Source of the DNA: Gammaproteobacteria bacterium
GTDB taxonomy: Bacteria; Pseudomonadota; Gammaproteobacteria; Arenicellales; Arenicellaceae
NCBI GenBank assembly: GCA_003485905.1
Contig: DNHK01000370.1
Location: 1,093 to 7,781, forward strand
Direction of reading: 5' to 3'
Length of the DNA stretch: 6,689 nucleotides
Shown: one piece after another, positions 1-5,869 of the stretch
Layout: the number at the start of each line of letters is the position of its first letter
Numbering within the stretch: the first letter of the stretch is position 1
Translations under genes and position numbers: made by a program
Notes under the pieces: generated by a model
Told to the model about the DNA's origin: nothing
Database searches by the model: none
Seen by the model: the letters and a program-made list of their open reading frames with translations, nothing else

Positions 1-1
1 T

Positions 2-88
2 CAAGGGTGGATCGCTCCTTCACGCGATTTTGGTAGTCAAGAGGGGGGTAGTATTGACGAGCTCTTTAAACTCTCTTCAAAAAGGTGA
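2..88 (+). CDS. Possible C-terminal tail of an upstream gene (partial, weak)
   Basis: From base 2 the frame is open for 28 codons and ends at TGA 86-88. The translated tail (QGWIAPSRDFGSQEGG...LSSKR) mixes charged and polar residues as a real protein C-terminus might. A second + frame is open from base 3 to a TAA at about 153-155, so the choice is not forced. No family can be recognised from so short a piece. If real, it would be a codirectional gene ending about 160 bases before the ornithine cyclodeaminase-like gene. The remaining stretch to base 246 shows no gene and no convincing promoter. Confidence 0.2.
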   Translation, partial: QGWIAPSRDFGSQEGGSIDELFKLSSKR

Positions 89-246
89 AAGTTCTATACA
101 ATTCATATTTTCGCAACTAGAGTGCAACAGATATATAGGTAAGTCGACGCGCCCCTAATGGGTTTAAATCGATCGTTTATCTGATATTCATTTGATAGGC
201 CGAATAAAAAAGAACCATCTCTATCGGCATGTTTTGAGGTTGATTT

Positions 247-1386
247 ATGACACACGATACAAAGATTGATTTTATTTACTTATCCGAACCCGACATGATT
301 AAAGCCGGTGTCACCGACATGCCTGGCTGCGTGGATACGATGGATGAAATGTTCACTTTGTTGTACAAGGGTGATTACCGCATGGCCGGTCCAAACAGTG
401 ACTCTCATGGCGCTATGATTACCTTCCCAGATGACTCGCCTTTCCCACTGATGCCGAAGCCGACGGCTGATCGGCGTTTAATGGCGATGCCTGCGTATCT
501 TGGCGGAAACTTTCAAACCTCTGGTGTGAAGTGGTATGGATCGAATATTGCGAATCGCGAAAAAGGCCTGCCACGTTCTATTTTAATGTTTATTTTAAGT
601 GATACCGATACCGGAGCGCCGCTGGCTTACATGTCGGCAAACTTGTTGTCGGCATATCGAACGGGTGCCGTCCCGGGAGTAGGCGCACGCTATCTTGCCC
701 GTAAAGATTCAAAAGTGATTGGCTTGCTTGGGCCAGGCGTGATGGCGAAAACCTCAGTCTCTGCGTTTATGGCCGTGTGCCCTGAAATCGATACTTTGAA
801 AGTTAAAGGTCGTGGCCAGCGCAGCCTAGATGTCTTCATTGCCTGGTTAAATGAAACCTTCCCGCAAATTACCAATGTTCAGGTTGTGGATGACTTGGAA
901 GAAGTGGTTCGGAATTCCGACATCGTCACTTATTGCAATTCAGGCCTGCCTGGTGATCCGTCAACCTATCCAATTGTAAAACGCGAATGGGTGAAACCCG
1001 GCACCTTTTTTGCGATGCCGGCTTACTGTAGTTTAGACGACGGCATGGAGCAAGACGATGTGCGCAAAGTGCTTGATAACACTGGCTTATATCAAGCCTG
1101 GTATGAAGAAGTACCCAAGCCAGCGCATAACTATATACCTTTACCCGGTGTTCGCTTTATGGACATGATCGCAGAAGGCAAGCTCACCCTGGAGCAACTG
1201 GAAGACCTCGGGAAAATTACCGCTGGGGAAGCGCCTGGACGTAAAAATGACGATGAAATTATCATCATGTCGGTTGGTGGTATGCCAGTAGAAGATGTGG
1301 CTTGGGCCACGGTGGTTTATCGCAATGCTTTAGAAAAAGACATTGGCGTGAAATTAAATCTTTGGGACGAACCGGTTCTAAAATAA
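247..1386 (+). CDS. Ornithine cyclodeaminase/mu-crystallin family protein (imine reductase-like)
   Basis: This is a cytoplasmic NAD(P)-dependent protein of the OCD/mu-crystallin fold. The family includes ornithine cyclodeaminase, ketimine reductases, some alanine dehydrogenases and DauB of the D-arginine to L-arginine pathway; some long members are annotated in databases as 'tyramine oxidase subunit B'. Seen here: GVKW with K95 and AYRTGA with R138, at the places of the substrate-binding Lys and Arg of the family; a Rossmann loop GPGVMA at residues 162-167; acidic residues D264/D265 near the usual catalytic Asp; and the family C-terminal region around residues 348-372. At 379 residues it exceeds the usual 320-350, with extra sequence around 45-75 and 285-340. 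GAGG at 236-239, 7 bases upstream, supports the ATG. It is the first gene of a four-gene run with a flavin oxidase and a permease, so reduction or cyclisation of an imine made by that oxidase is likely. True ornithine cyclodeaminase activity is unproven. Confidence 0.9.
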   Translation: MTHDTKIDFIYLSEPDMIKAGVTDMPGCVDTMDEMFTLLYKGDYRMAGPNSDSHGAMITFPDDSPFPLMPKPTADRRLMAMPAYLGGNFQTSGVKWYGSNIANREKGLPRSILMFILSDTDTGAPLAYMSANLLSAYRTGAVPGVGARYLARKDSKVIGLLGPGVMAKTSVSAFMAVCPEIDTLKVKGRGQRSLDVFIAWLNETFPQITNVQVVDDLEEVVRNSDIVTYCNSGLPGDPSTYPIVKREWVKPGTFFAMPAYCSLDDGMEQDDVRKVLDNTGLYQAWYEEVPKPAHNYIPLPGVRFMDMIAEGKLTLEQLEDLGKITAGEAPGRKNDDEIIIMSVGGMPVEDVAWATVVYRNALEKDIGVKLNLWDEPVLK

Positions 1387-1445
1387 GACTCGCGTTATTT
1401 TCTATGCGCCTTTATTAACATTCCTAACAAATATTTGAGAAAAAT

Positions 1446-1868
1446 ATGAGCAAAATAGTAAAAGTGAAAACCGGATCAAAGCTTGAAGAGACTGCAAGCT
1501 ATTCCCGGGCGGTTATGGTCGATAACTGGATTTATGTTTCCAACACTGCTGGGCGTAACCCCGTCACACAAAAAATTCCAGAAGATATCATCGAACAAAC
1601 ACAGCAAGTTTTTCACAATATAGAGCGGGCGCTTGCTGCCGTTGATGCGACCTTAGCCGATGTTGTGATGTCGCGAGTTTTTATTCAAAACCCCGCCGAG
1701 ACACATACAGTTATGGAATTTATTGGGACAAAATTTCGAGGGGTGAACCCCGCCACGACAGTCACCAGTCCACCACTGGGCTCAGCAGAGTATAAAGTAG
1801 AGTTAGAAGTAACAGCCTATCGTGGCGCAGGTTCGGCGCAGGTTGAAGAAGTACTGATCTCAGTTTGA
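1446..1868 (+). CDS. RidA family protein lacking the catalytic arginine (Rid4-7 type)
   Basis: A 140-residue YjgF/YER057c/UK114 (Rid) domain protein; archetypal RidA hydrolyses reactive enamines and imines released by PLP and flavin enzymes, and works as a cytoplasmic trimer. The fold is recognisable from VDNWIYVSNTAG (25-36), the helix around QTQQVFHNIERALAAVDATL (51-70), DVVMSRVFI (72-80) and NPATTVTSPPLG (101-112). Ungapped alignment from memory to E. coli RidA puts T104 where Arg105 should be, while E119 matches Glu120. Arg105 is needed for imine deaminase activity, and subfamilies Rid4-7 lack it. The chain also has about 10 extra residues at the C-terminus. GAGA at 1437-1440 is a modest ribosome site 5 bases before the ATG. 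It lies 59 bases after the OCD-like gene and 46 before the flavin oxidase, a common setting for Rid proteins in amine catabolism. Family call firm; activity doubtful. Confidence 0.93.
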   Translation: MSKIVKVKTGSKLEETASYSRAVMVDNWIYVSNTAGRNPVTQKIPEDIIEQTQQVFHNIERALAAVDATLADVVMSRVFIQNPAETHTVMEFIGTKFRGVNPATTVTSPPLGSAEYKVELEVTAYRGAGSAQVEEVLISV

Positions 1869-1914
1869 TACACCTATAGAGCATGGCAATATTTATTTTG
1901 TTTGGAAGCTTGTT

Positions 1915-3207
1915 ATGACAACAACCCTAAAAAAAATTGAAACACAAGATGCCCTCCCTGAATCCACCAGCGTTGTAATCATCGGTGGCGGCATTGTCGG
2001 TGTAAGCGCTGCCTTAACTTTAGCCGAACGTAACATTCCGGTTGTGCTTCTTGAAAAAGGCCATATCGCCGGTGAGCAATCTTCTCGGAATTTGGGCTGG
2101 ATTCGAAAAACAAATCGACATGTTGATGACGTGCCATTGGCTCAAGCGTCAGATAAGCTCTGGAACGAAATGCCAGAACGTATTGGTCAAAGCGTTGGTT
2201 ATAAGCAATCAGGCATTCTGTTTTTAGCGAAAACCGATGAGCAGTTGGCCATGCAAGAAAGCTGGCTTAAGTCGGTAGAATCTCTGTCTTTAGATTCCAG
2301 ACTTCTTAGTACAGAACAAATTAAACAGCACGCGCCTGGTGGGCAAGGTAATTGGGTTGGTGGTTTGTACACGCCATCTGATGGTTGTGCCGAACCTTCC
2401 ATCACCGTCCCAGCCATGGCCCAGTCTGCTATCAACAAGGGTGCAAGCATCATTCAGCACTGTGCCGTGCGTTCACTTTCTACAACAGCGGGAAAAGTGT
2501 GTGGTGTCATCACAGAAAAAGGCGAAATACGTTGTGATAATGTGTTGTTAGCAGGCGGCGCTTGGTCACGTCGCTTTTTAGGCAACCATGGTGTGTCATT
2601 ACCAACGCTGGGTTTAATCTGTTCTGTATTGCGCACCAAAGCCTTGGATGGTCCAACCGACATTGCCGTCGGCGGCCCGGATTTTTCATTTAGAAAACAC
2701 ATCGATGGCGGCTTTATTATTACGCAACGCGGCAAGCTCGATGCGCCGATTACACTCGATCACTTGTTAATAGGGCGGCGCTATCTGAAGCAGCTTCGTA
2801 CGCAAAGCAGTTTTTTACGCATCAGGCTTGGTCCTTATTTTTTGAAGGATTTAGCTATAGCACGGCGCTGGAGTGCAACTGATATTTCTCCCTTTGAAAA
2901 AATTCGAACCATGAATCCATCTGTGAATGAAGGCTTAAACGCAGACGCTTTAAACAATCTGCGCCAAGCTTGGCCGGTATTTAATGCCGCTGAGCTAGAA
3001 GAAACATGGGCGGGCTTAATTGATGTAACACCAGATTCAAACCCGGTTATTGATCAAATTAATCAGCTTCCTGGACTCACTATTGCCACGGGTTTTTCTG
3101 GTCATGGTTTTGGTACTGGTCCGGCAGCGGGACAATTGGCCGCCGATATAGTGTCGAACTCGACACCGCTTATTGACCCAAGCCCTTATCGATTCGATAG
3201 ATTGTAA
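1915..3207 (+). CDS. FAD-dependent amine/amino-acid oxidoreductase (DAO/DadA-like)
   Basis: A 430-residue member of the DAO superfamily, which oxidises primary or secondary amines and D-amino acids to imines with FAD. The N-terminal dinucleotide fold shows VIIGGGIVG (residues 21-29) and the ribose-binding E47 at the end of the second strand. It is followed by EQSSRNLGWIRKTNR (54-68), a segment typical of DadA-like and gamma-glutamylputrescine-oxidase-like proteins. LLAGGAW (211-217) is the second FAD-contact strand, and TGFSGHGFGTGPAAG (392-406) is the usual C-terminal FAD/active-site loop. No signal peptide or membrane helix is seen, so it is probably cytosolic or peripheral. GGAAG at 1904-1908, 6 bases before ATG, supports the start. 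Its neighbours are two imine-handling families and a permease, so it is probably the entry enzyme of the pathway. Whether it uses oxygen or the quinone pool, and its substrate, cannot be told. Confidence 0.92.
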   Translation: MTTTLKKIETQDALPESTSVVIIGGGIVGVSAALTLAERNIPVVLLEKGHIAGEQSSRNLGWIRKTNRHVDDVPLAQASDKLWNEMPERIGQSVGYKQSGILFLAKTDEQLAMQESWLKSVESLSLDSRLLSTEQIKQHAPGGQGNWVGGLYTPSDGCAEPSITVPAMAQSAINKGASIIQHCAVRSLSTTAGKVCGVITEKGEIRCDNVLLAGGAWSRRFLGNHGVSLPTLGLICSVLRTKALDGPTDIAVGGPDFSFRKHIDGGFIITQRGKLDAPITLDHLLIGRRYLKQLRTQSSFLRIRLGPYFLKDLAIARRWSATDISPFEKIRTMNPSVNEGLNADALNNLRQAWPVFNAAELEETWAGLIDVTPDSNPVIDQINQLPGLTIATGFSGHGFGTGPAAGQLAADIVSNSTPLIDPSPYRFDRL

Positions 3208-3245
3208 AATACTTATTGGCATCGAAGTGACTTTAGGAGCCCAAG

Positions 3246-4640
3246 ATGACAGAGATTCAAACAATCTCAGGTGAAAAAACAGCACCCACTGGTGGAGCAG
3301 GCACATTAAAAATGGGGTTGCCCACTATGATGGCAGTCTGCATAGGAGTGGTGATTGTCCAAGGGGCGATGATCTCAGGTATGCAAGGCATTGGTATAGG
3401 TGGCTTGGGATTTATCGCTGCAATGTTTGTAGCATTAGTGTTAGCACAATTTAATGCCATGAGTTTTTCAGAACTCTCACTGATGTTTCCCCAAGAAGGC
3501 ACATTAGCCACCTACACTCAAAAAGCGATTGGGCACTTTCCTGCGATCGTTGCAGTTTTTTCCGGCTATGTTGTCGTCGCCATACTCGCAATCCCGGTAG
3601 AAATGGTATTGGTAGATGCAATGTTGGAGAACCTATTGCCTGGTGTGATTCCAGAAAAAATCGTGCCCTTACTTATTCTAATTACTTTGTCCATAAGCAA
3701 TTTAATTGGTACGGATGTGTTTGCCAGGATCCAGAATTTTCTCGCATTTATCCTGGTGAGTGCACTCATTGTTGTTGGGCTTGTTGCGATCACTGGCTTG
3801 GGCGCACCGTATCCTAGTATTGCTGGTACTTCCGTAGATTGGAGCTTTACCAATATCGCCAATTTTAGTTTTATTGGTCTTGTTGCGCTGTCGATGTGGT
3901 TATTTGTTGGGGTTGAGTTTATTTGCCCAATGATTAATGAAGTGAAAAATCCCACAAAAAATATTCCACTGGCTATGCAATTATCGCTAGTGATGATGTT
4001 TTGTATATTCGTGGCGTTTGTTGTGGGTGCTGGTCTCTATGTCAATGTGGAAACCCTTTTAGGTTCCGCGATTCCTTATTTGGATTATATCAGCGCAGTC
4101 TTTGGTAAAAGCGGCCTGGCTATTGCAACTGTCATGGCATTAGCGGCCACCTGCAGTACGATCAATACCATTTTGGCTTCAGTGCCTCGCATGCTGCATG
4201 GGATGGCGTATCAAAAACAAGCGTTTCCACAGCTTAAAGCCAGCAACAAATACGGCGCGCCATGGGTAGGTATTATCATGATTTCAAGCTGTATTGGTAT
4301 TGCCTATTTAATTGCCGATGTCGATTCGCTGGTGACCTTAGTTATTTCCGCATCAACCTGCTGGCTACTTGCCTACGTGGTTGCGCATATCGATGTCATG
4401 GTATTACGCAAACGACTTCCAAACCATGAACGGCCTTATCGCACGCCATTTTATCCGCTACCTCAAGTGTTAGGTATCGTCACAATGATATATATCGCAT
4501 TGAATAATTCTCCATCGCCCGAAATGACAAACACCGTGTTCGCTATTTCTGGAACTATGATTTTATTACTCAGTATTGTGGGTGGTTTATGGGTGAAATT
4601 TTATATGAAGCGAGGCTTGTTCGAGCCGGATATGGATTGA
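3246..4640 (+). CDS. APC-family amino acid/amine permease
   Basis: A 464-residue inner-membrane transporter of the amino acid-polyamine-organocation superfamily, probably importing the substrate of the preceding enzymes by ion-coupled symport or exchange. About twelve hydrophobic segments are visible, roughly at residues 24-47, 52-72, 98-120, 137-155, 163-184, 205-226, 244-266, 290-315, 339-358, 361-385, 405-420 and 431-453. Family motifs include SELSLMFPQEGTLATYTQKA (75-94), the helix 6 stretch FVGVEFICPMINEVKNPTKN (220-239), PRMLHGMAYQ (314-323) and RPYRTPFYP (396-404). The unwound helix 1 region reads VQGAMISGMQG (38-48), not the common GxGIF pattern, so the substrate site differs from textbook members. 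AGGAG at 3235-3239, 6 bases before the ATG, is the strongest ribosome site in the run. The gene starts 38 bases after the flavin oxidase and appears to end the operon. Substrate unknown; ethanolamine-like or amino acid permeases are the nearest guesses. Confidence 0.92.
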   Translation: MTEIQTISGEKTAPTGGAGTLKMGLPTMMAVCIGVVIVQGAMISGMQGIGIGGLGFIAAMFVALVLAQFNAMSFSELSLMFPQEGTLATYTQKAIGHFPAIVAVFSGYVVVAILAIPVEMVLVDAMLENLLPGVIPEKIVPLLILITLSISNLIGTDVFARIQNFLAFILVSALIVVGLVAITGLGAPYPSIAGTSVDWSFTNIANFSFIGLVALSMWLFVGVEFICPMINEVKNPTKNIPLAMQLSLVMMFCIFVAFVVGAGLYVNVETLLGSAIPYLDYISAVFGKSGLAIATVMALAATCSTINTILASVPRMLHGMAYQKQAFPQLKASNKYGAPWVGIIMISSCIGIAYLIADVDSLVTLVISASTCWLLAYVVAHIDVMVLRKRLPNHERPYRTPFYPLPQVLGIVTMIYIALNNSPSPEMTNTVFAISGTMILLLSIVGGLWVKFYMKRGLFEPDMD

Positions 4641-4703
4641 TGCTTTTCTTTTTATCGCAAACTTAATACTGATTTTTCATTTTAATTAGTTCTAGAGAGA
4701 GCG

Positions 4704-4799
4704 ATGGATACCAAACTAAGATTCTACTACACAAGTGAAGGATATGCCTCACTTTGTGCTTTACTGGGAACAAAGAAAAGAGGTTTAACGAATGCATGA
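4704..4799 (+). CDS. Short ORF of doubtful status in the spacer (31 codons)
   Basis: ATG at 4704 is preceded by the purine run AGAGAGAG and opens 31 codons to TGA at 4797-4799 (starting MDTKLRFYYTSEGYASL). I recognise no family, no membrane segment and no leader-peptide codon bias. It lies between the permease and the dehalogenase promoter and overlaps an interrupted inverted repeat. It could be a small protein, a regulatory leader, a decayed remnant, or chance. Confidence 0.18.
   Translation: MDTKLRFYYTSEGYASLCALLGTKKRGLTNA
4747..4783. repeat. Interrupted inverted repeat (possible hairpin)
   Basis: CTTTGT at 4752-4757 pairs perfectly with ACAAAG at 4770-4775 across a 12-base loop. Outside these, CCTC at 4747-4750 pairs with GAGG at 4780-4783 with unequal unpaired bases between (1 versus 4). 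It is followed by only TTT and then mixed sequence, so it is not a standard intrinsic terminator. It may be a weak RNA hairpin downstream of the permease or mere chance. Confidence 0.3.
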
Positions 4800-4826
4800 C
4801 AAGGCCGTCAAAACTTGCACACTATG

Positions 4827-4855
4827 TCGACTGGACTTACTCACGGTTGTAAAAT
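4827..4855 (+). promoter_or_regulatory. Candidate sigma70 promoter for the dehalogenase genes
   Basis: TCGACT at 4827-4832 matches four of six bases of the -35 consensus TTGACA. TAAAAT at 4850-4855 matches five of six of TATAAT, and the spacer is exactly 17 bases. Transcription would begin near 4862 and give a leader of about 31 bases before the dehH1-type ATG at 4893. An upstream TTGCAC at 4815-4820 has no equally good partner. The 252-base break after the permease agrees with a separate transcription unit. Confidence 0.45.
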
Positions 4856-4860
4856 TTTAC
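4849..4860. promoter_or_regulatory. Perfect 12-base palindrome over the -10 box (possible operator)
   Basis: GTAAAATTTTAC is its own reverse complement, and the predicted -10 TAAAAT lies inside it. A dimeric regulator binding here would block or remodel the promoter of the dehalogenase genes. No regulator gene is in the window, and an AT-rich palindrome of this size can arise by chance, so the operator role is inference. Confidence 0.3.
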
Positions 4861-4892
4861 GATGGTCTTAACATCTCACAGCAGCATCTCTT

Positions 4893-5774
4893 ATGAATTT
4901 CGGCGATGAATTTAATAATGTTCGAATAAAAACTAGCGGCGCTGAAATTAATCTGGTGCATGGTGGGTCAGGCACTCCTCTACTATTATTGCATGGCTAT
5001 CCCCAGACCCACGTCATGTGGCACAAGGTTGCTCCGCGCCTTGCAAAAACTTTCCATGTCGTTTGCCCTGACTTAAGAGGCTATGGAGACAGCTCCAAGC
5101 CTCCGAGCAAACCAGATCATTCACCTTATTCAAAGCGTGCTATGGCTAAAGACATGGTCGAAGTGATGGCGTCTCTTGGTTATAGTGAATTTCTAGTGGC
5201 AGGACATGACCGAGGAGCCAGAGTGGTGCATCGGATGGCTCTGGATTATCCTGAGAAAATCAAGAAGGCTTGTGTGATGGACATCGCTCCTACACATCAC
5301 ATGTTCAAAACTACTGACCAACACTTTGCTACAGGTTATTATCATTGGTTCTTCCTAATACAGCCCAATGGTTTACCTGAGCGAATGATCGGCGCCGACC
5401 CTGTTTACTATCTTTCTGAAAAACTAAAACAGTGGAGTGCTCCCGGGGTGGTGTTCACAGAAGAAGCAATCGCCGAATATTTGCGCTGCTTCAGTAAGCC
5501 AGAGACAATTCACGCTTCATGTGAAGATTATCGCGCCGCTGCAAGTATTGATCTGACTCATGACGAGGAAGATTTAAATAAAAAGGTTTTGTGTCCTCTG
5601 TTAACATTATGGGGAGCGAAAGGATTTATAAACCGAACATATGATGTGCTTAGTGTATGGAACGAATATGCCGAACAAGTTGAAGGAAAAGCCTTGGATA
5701 GCGGTCATTATTTACCCGAAGAAGATCCCGAGGCCGTCTACGATGAATTACTTCGATTCTTTGGTGACAGTTAA
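4893..5774 (+). CDS. dehH1: Haloacetate (fluoroacetate) dehalogenase, alpha/beta-hydrolase
   Basis: Predicted cytosolic haloacetate dehalogenase (EC 3.8.1.3): haloacetate + water to glycolate + halide, through an aspartyl-ester intermediate. The 293-residue chain has the alpha/beta-hydrolase core with HGYP at 34-37 (oxyanion side) and the nucleophile elbow GHDRG, where D106 replaces the serine of esterases. R107 and R110 match the carboxylate-binding arginines, D130 the acid of the triad and H272 (SGHYLPEEDPE) the base. The halide pocket of characterised fluoroacetate dehalogenases is complete: H151, W152 and Y213. These match Asp104, Arg105, Arg108, Asp128, His149, Trp150, Tyr212 and His271 of the Burkholderia FA1 enzyme. 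Length equals that of DehH1 of Moraxella sp. B (294). An in-frame TAA at 4869-4871 and no other ATG fix the start at 4893, although no clear Shine-Dalgarno is seen. Epoxide hydrolases share the Asp nucleophile but not this Arg/Arg and His/Trp/Tyr set. Confidence 0.9.
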   Translation: MNFGDEFNNVRIKTSGAEINLVHGGSGTPLLLLHGYPQTHVMWHKVAPRLAKTFHVVCPDLRGYGDSSKPPSKPDHSPYSKRAMAKDMVEVMASLGYSEFLVAGHDRGARVVHRMALDYPEKIKKACVMDIAPTHHMFKTTDQHFATGYYHWFFLIQPNGLPERMIGADPVYYLSEKLKQWSAPGVVFTEEAIAEYLRCFSKPETIHASCEDYRAAASIDLTHDEEDLNKKVLCPLLTLWGAKGFINRTYDVLSVWNEYAEQVEGKALDSGHYLPEEDPEAVYDELLRFFGDS

Positions 5775-5869
5775 TACTTCTAGCAATACAACTCAGATTA
5801 ATGATTCCATGGCGCATTTTTAATACCTGTAAATTACGGCTCAGCCAGTAAAAACCATGAGGGTATATT

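Noticed and set aside
74..102. Possible promoter TCTTCA - 17 bases - TACAAT upstream of the left operon
   Set aside because: The -10 is good (five of six), but the -35 matches only three of six. Another -35-like TTGACG at 54-59 has no -10 at normal spacing, so the promoter cannot be fixed.
2199..2735. Open frames of 84 and 93 codons on the - strand inside the flavin oxidase gene
   Set aside because: They lie wholly within a clear + strand gene with strong family motifs and show no recognisable protein features.
3566..3955. A 129-codon - strand open frame within the permease gene
   Set aside because: It is antisense to well-marked membrane helices; such frames are common opposite hydrophobic coding sequence. 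No family motif is seen.
3246..4640. Permease as a haloacid transporter for the dehalogenases
   Set aside because: It belongs to the APC amino acid/amine superfamily, sits 38 bases behind the flavin oxidase and is 252 bases from the dehalogenases. Known haloacid permeases belong to other families.
4641..4703. Intrinsic terminator after the permease
   Set aside because: The stretch is T-rich, but I find no GC-rich hairpin ahead of the T runs.
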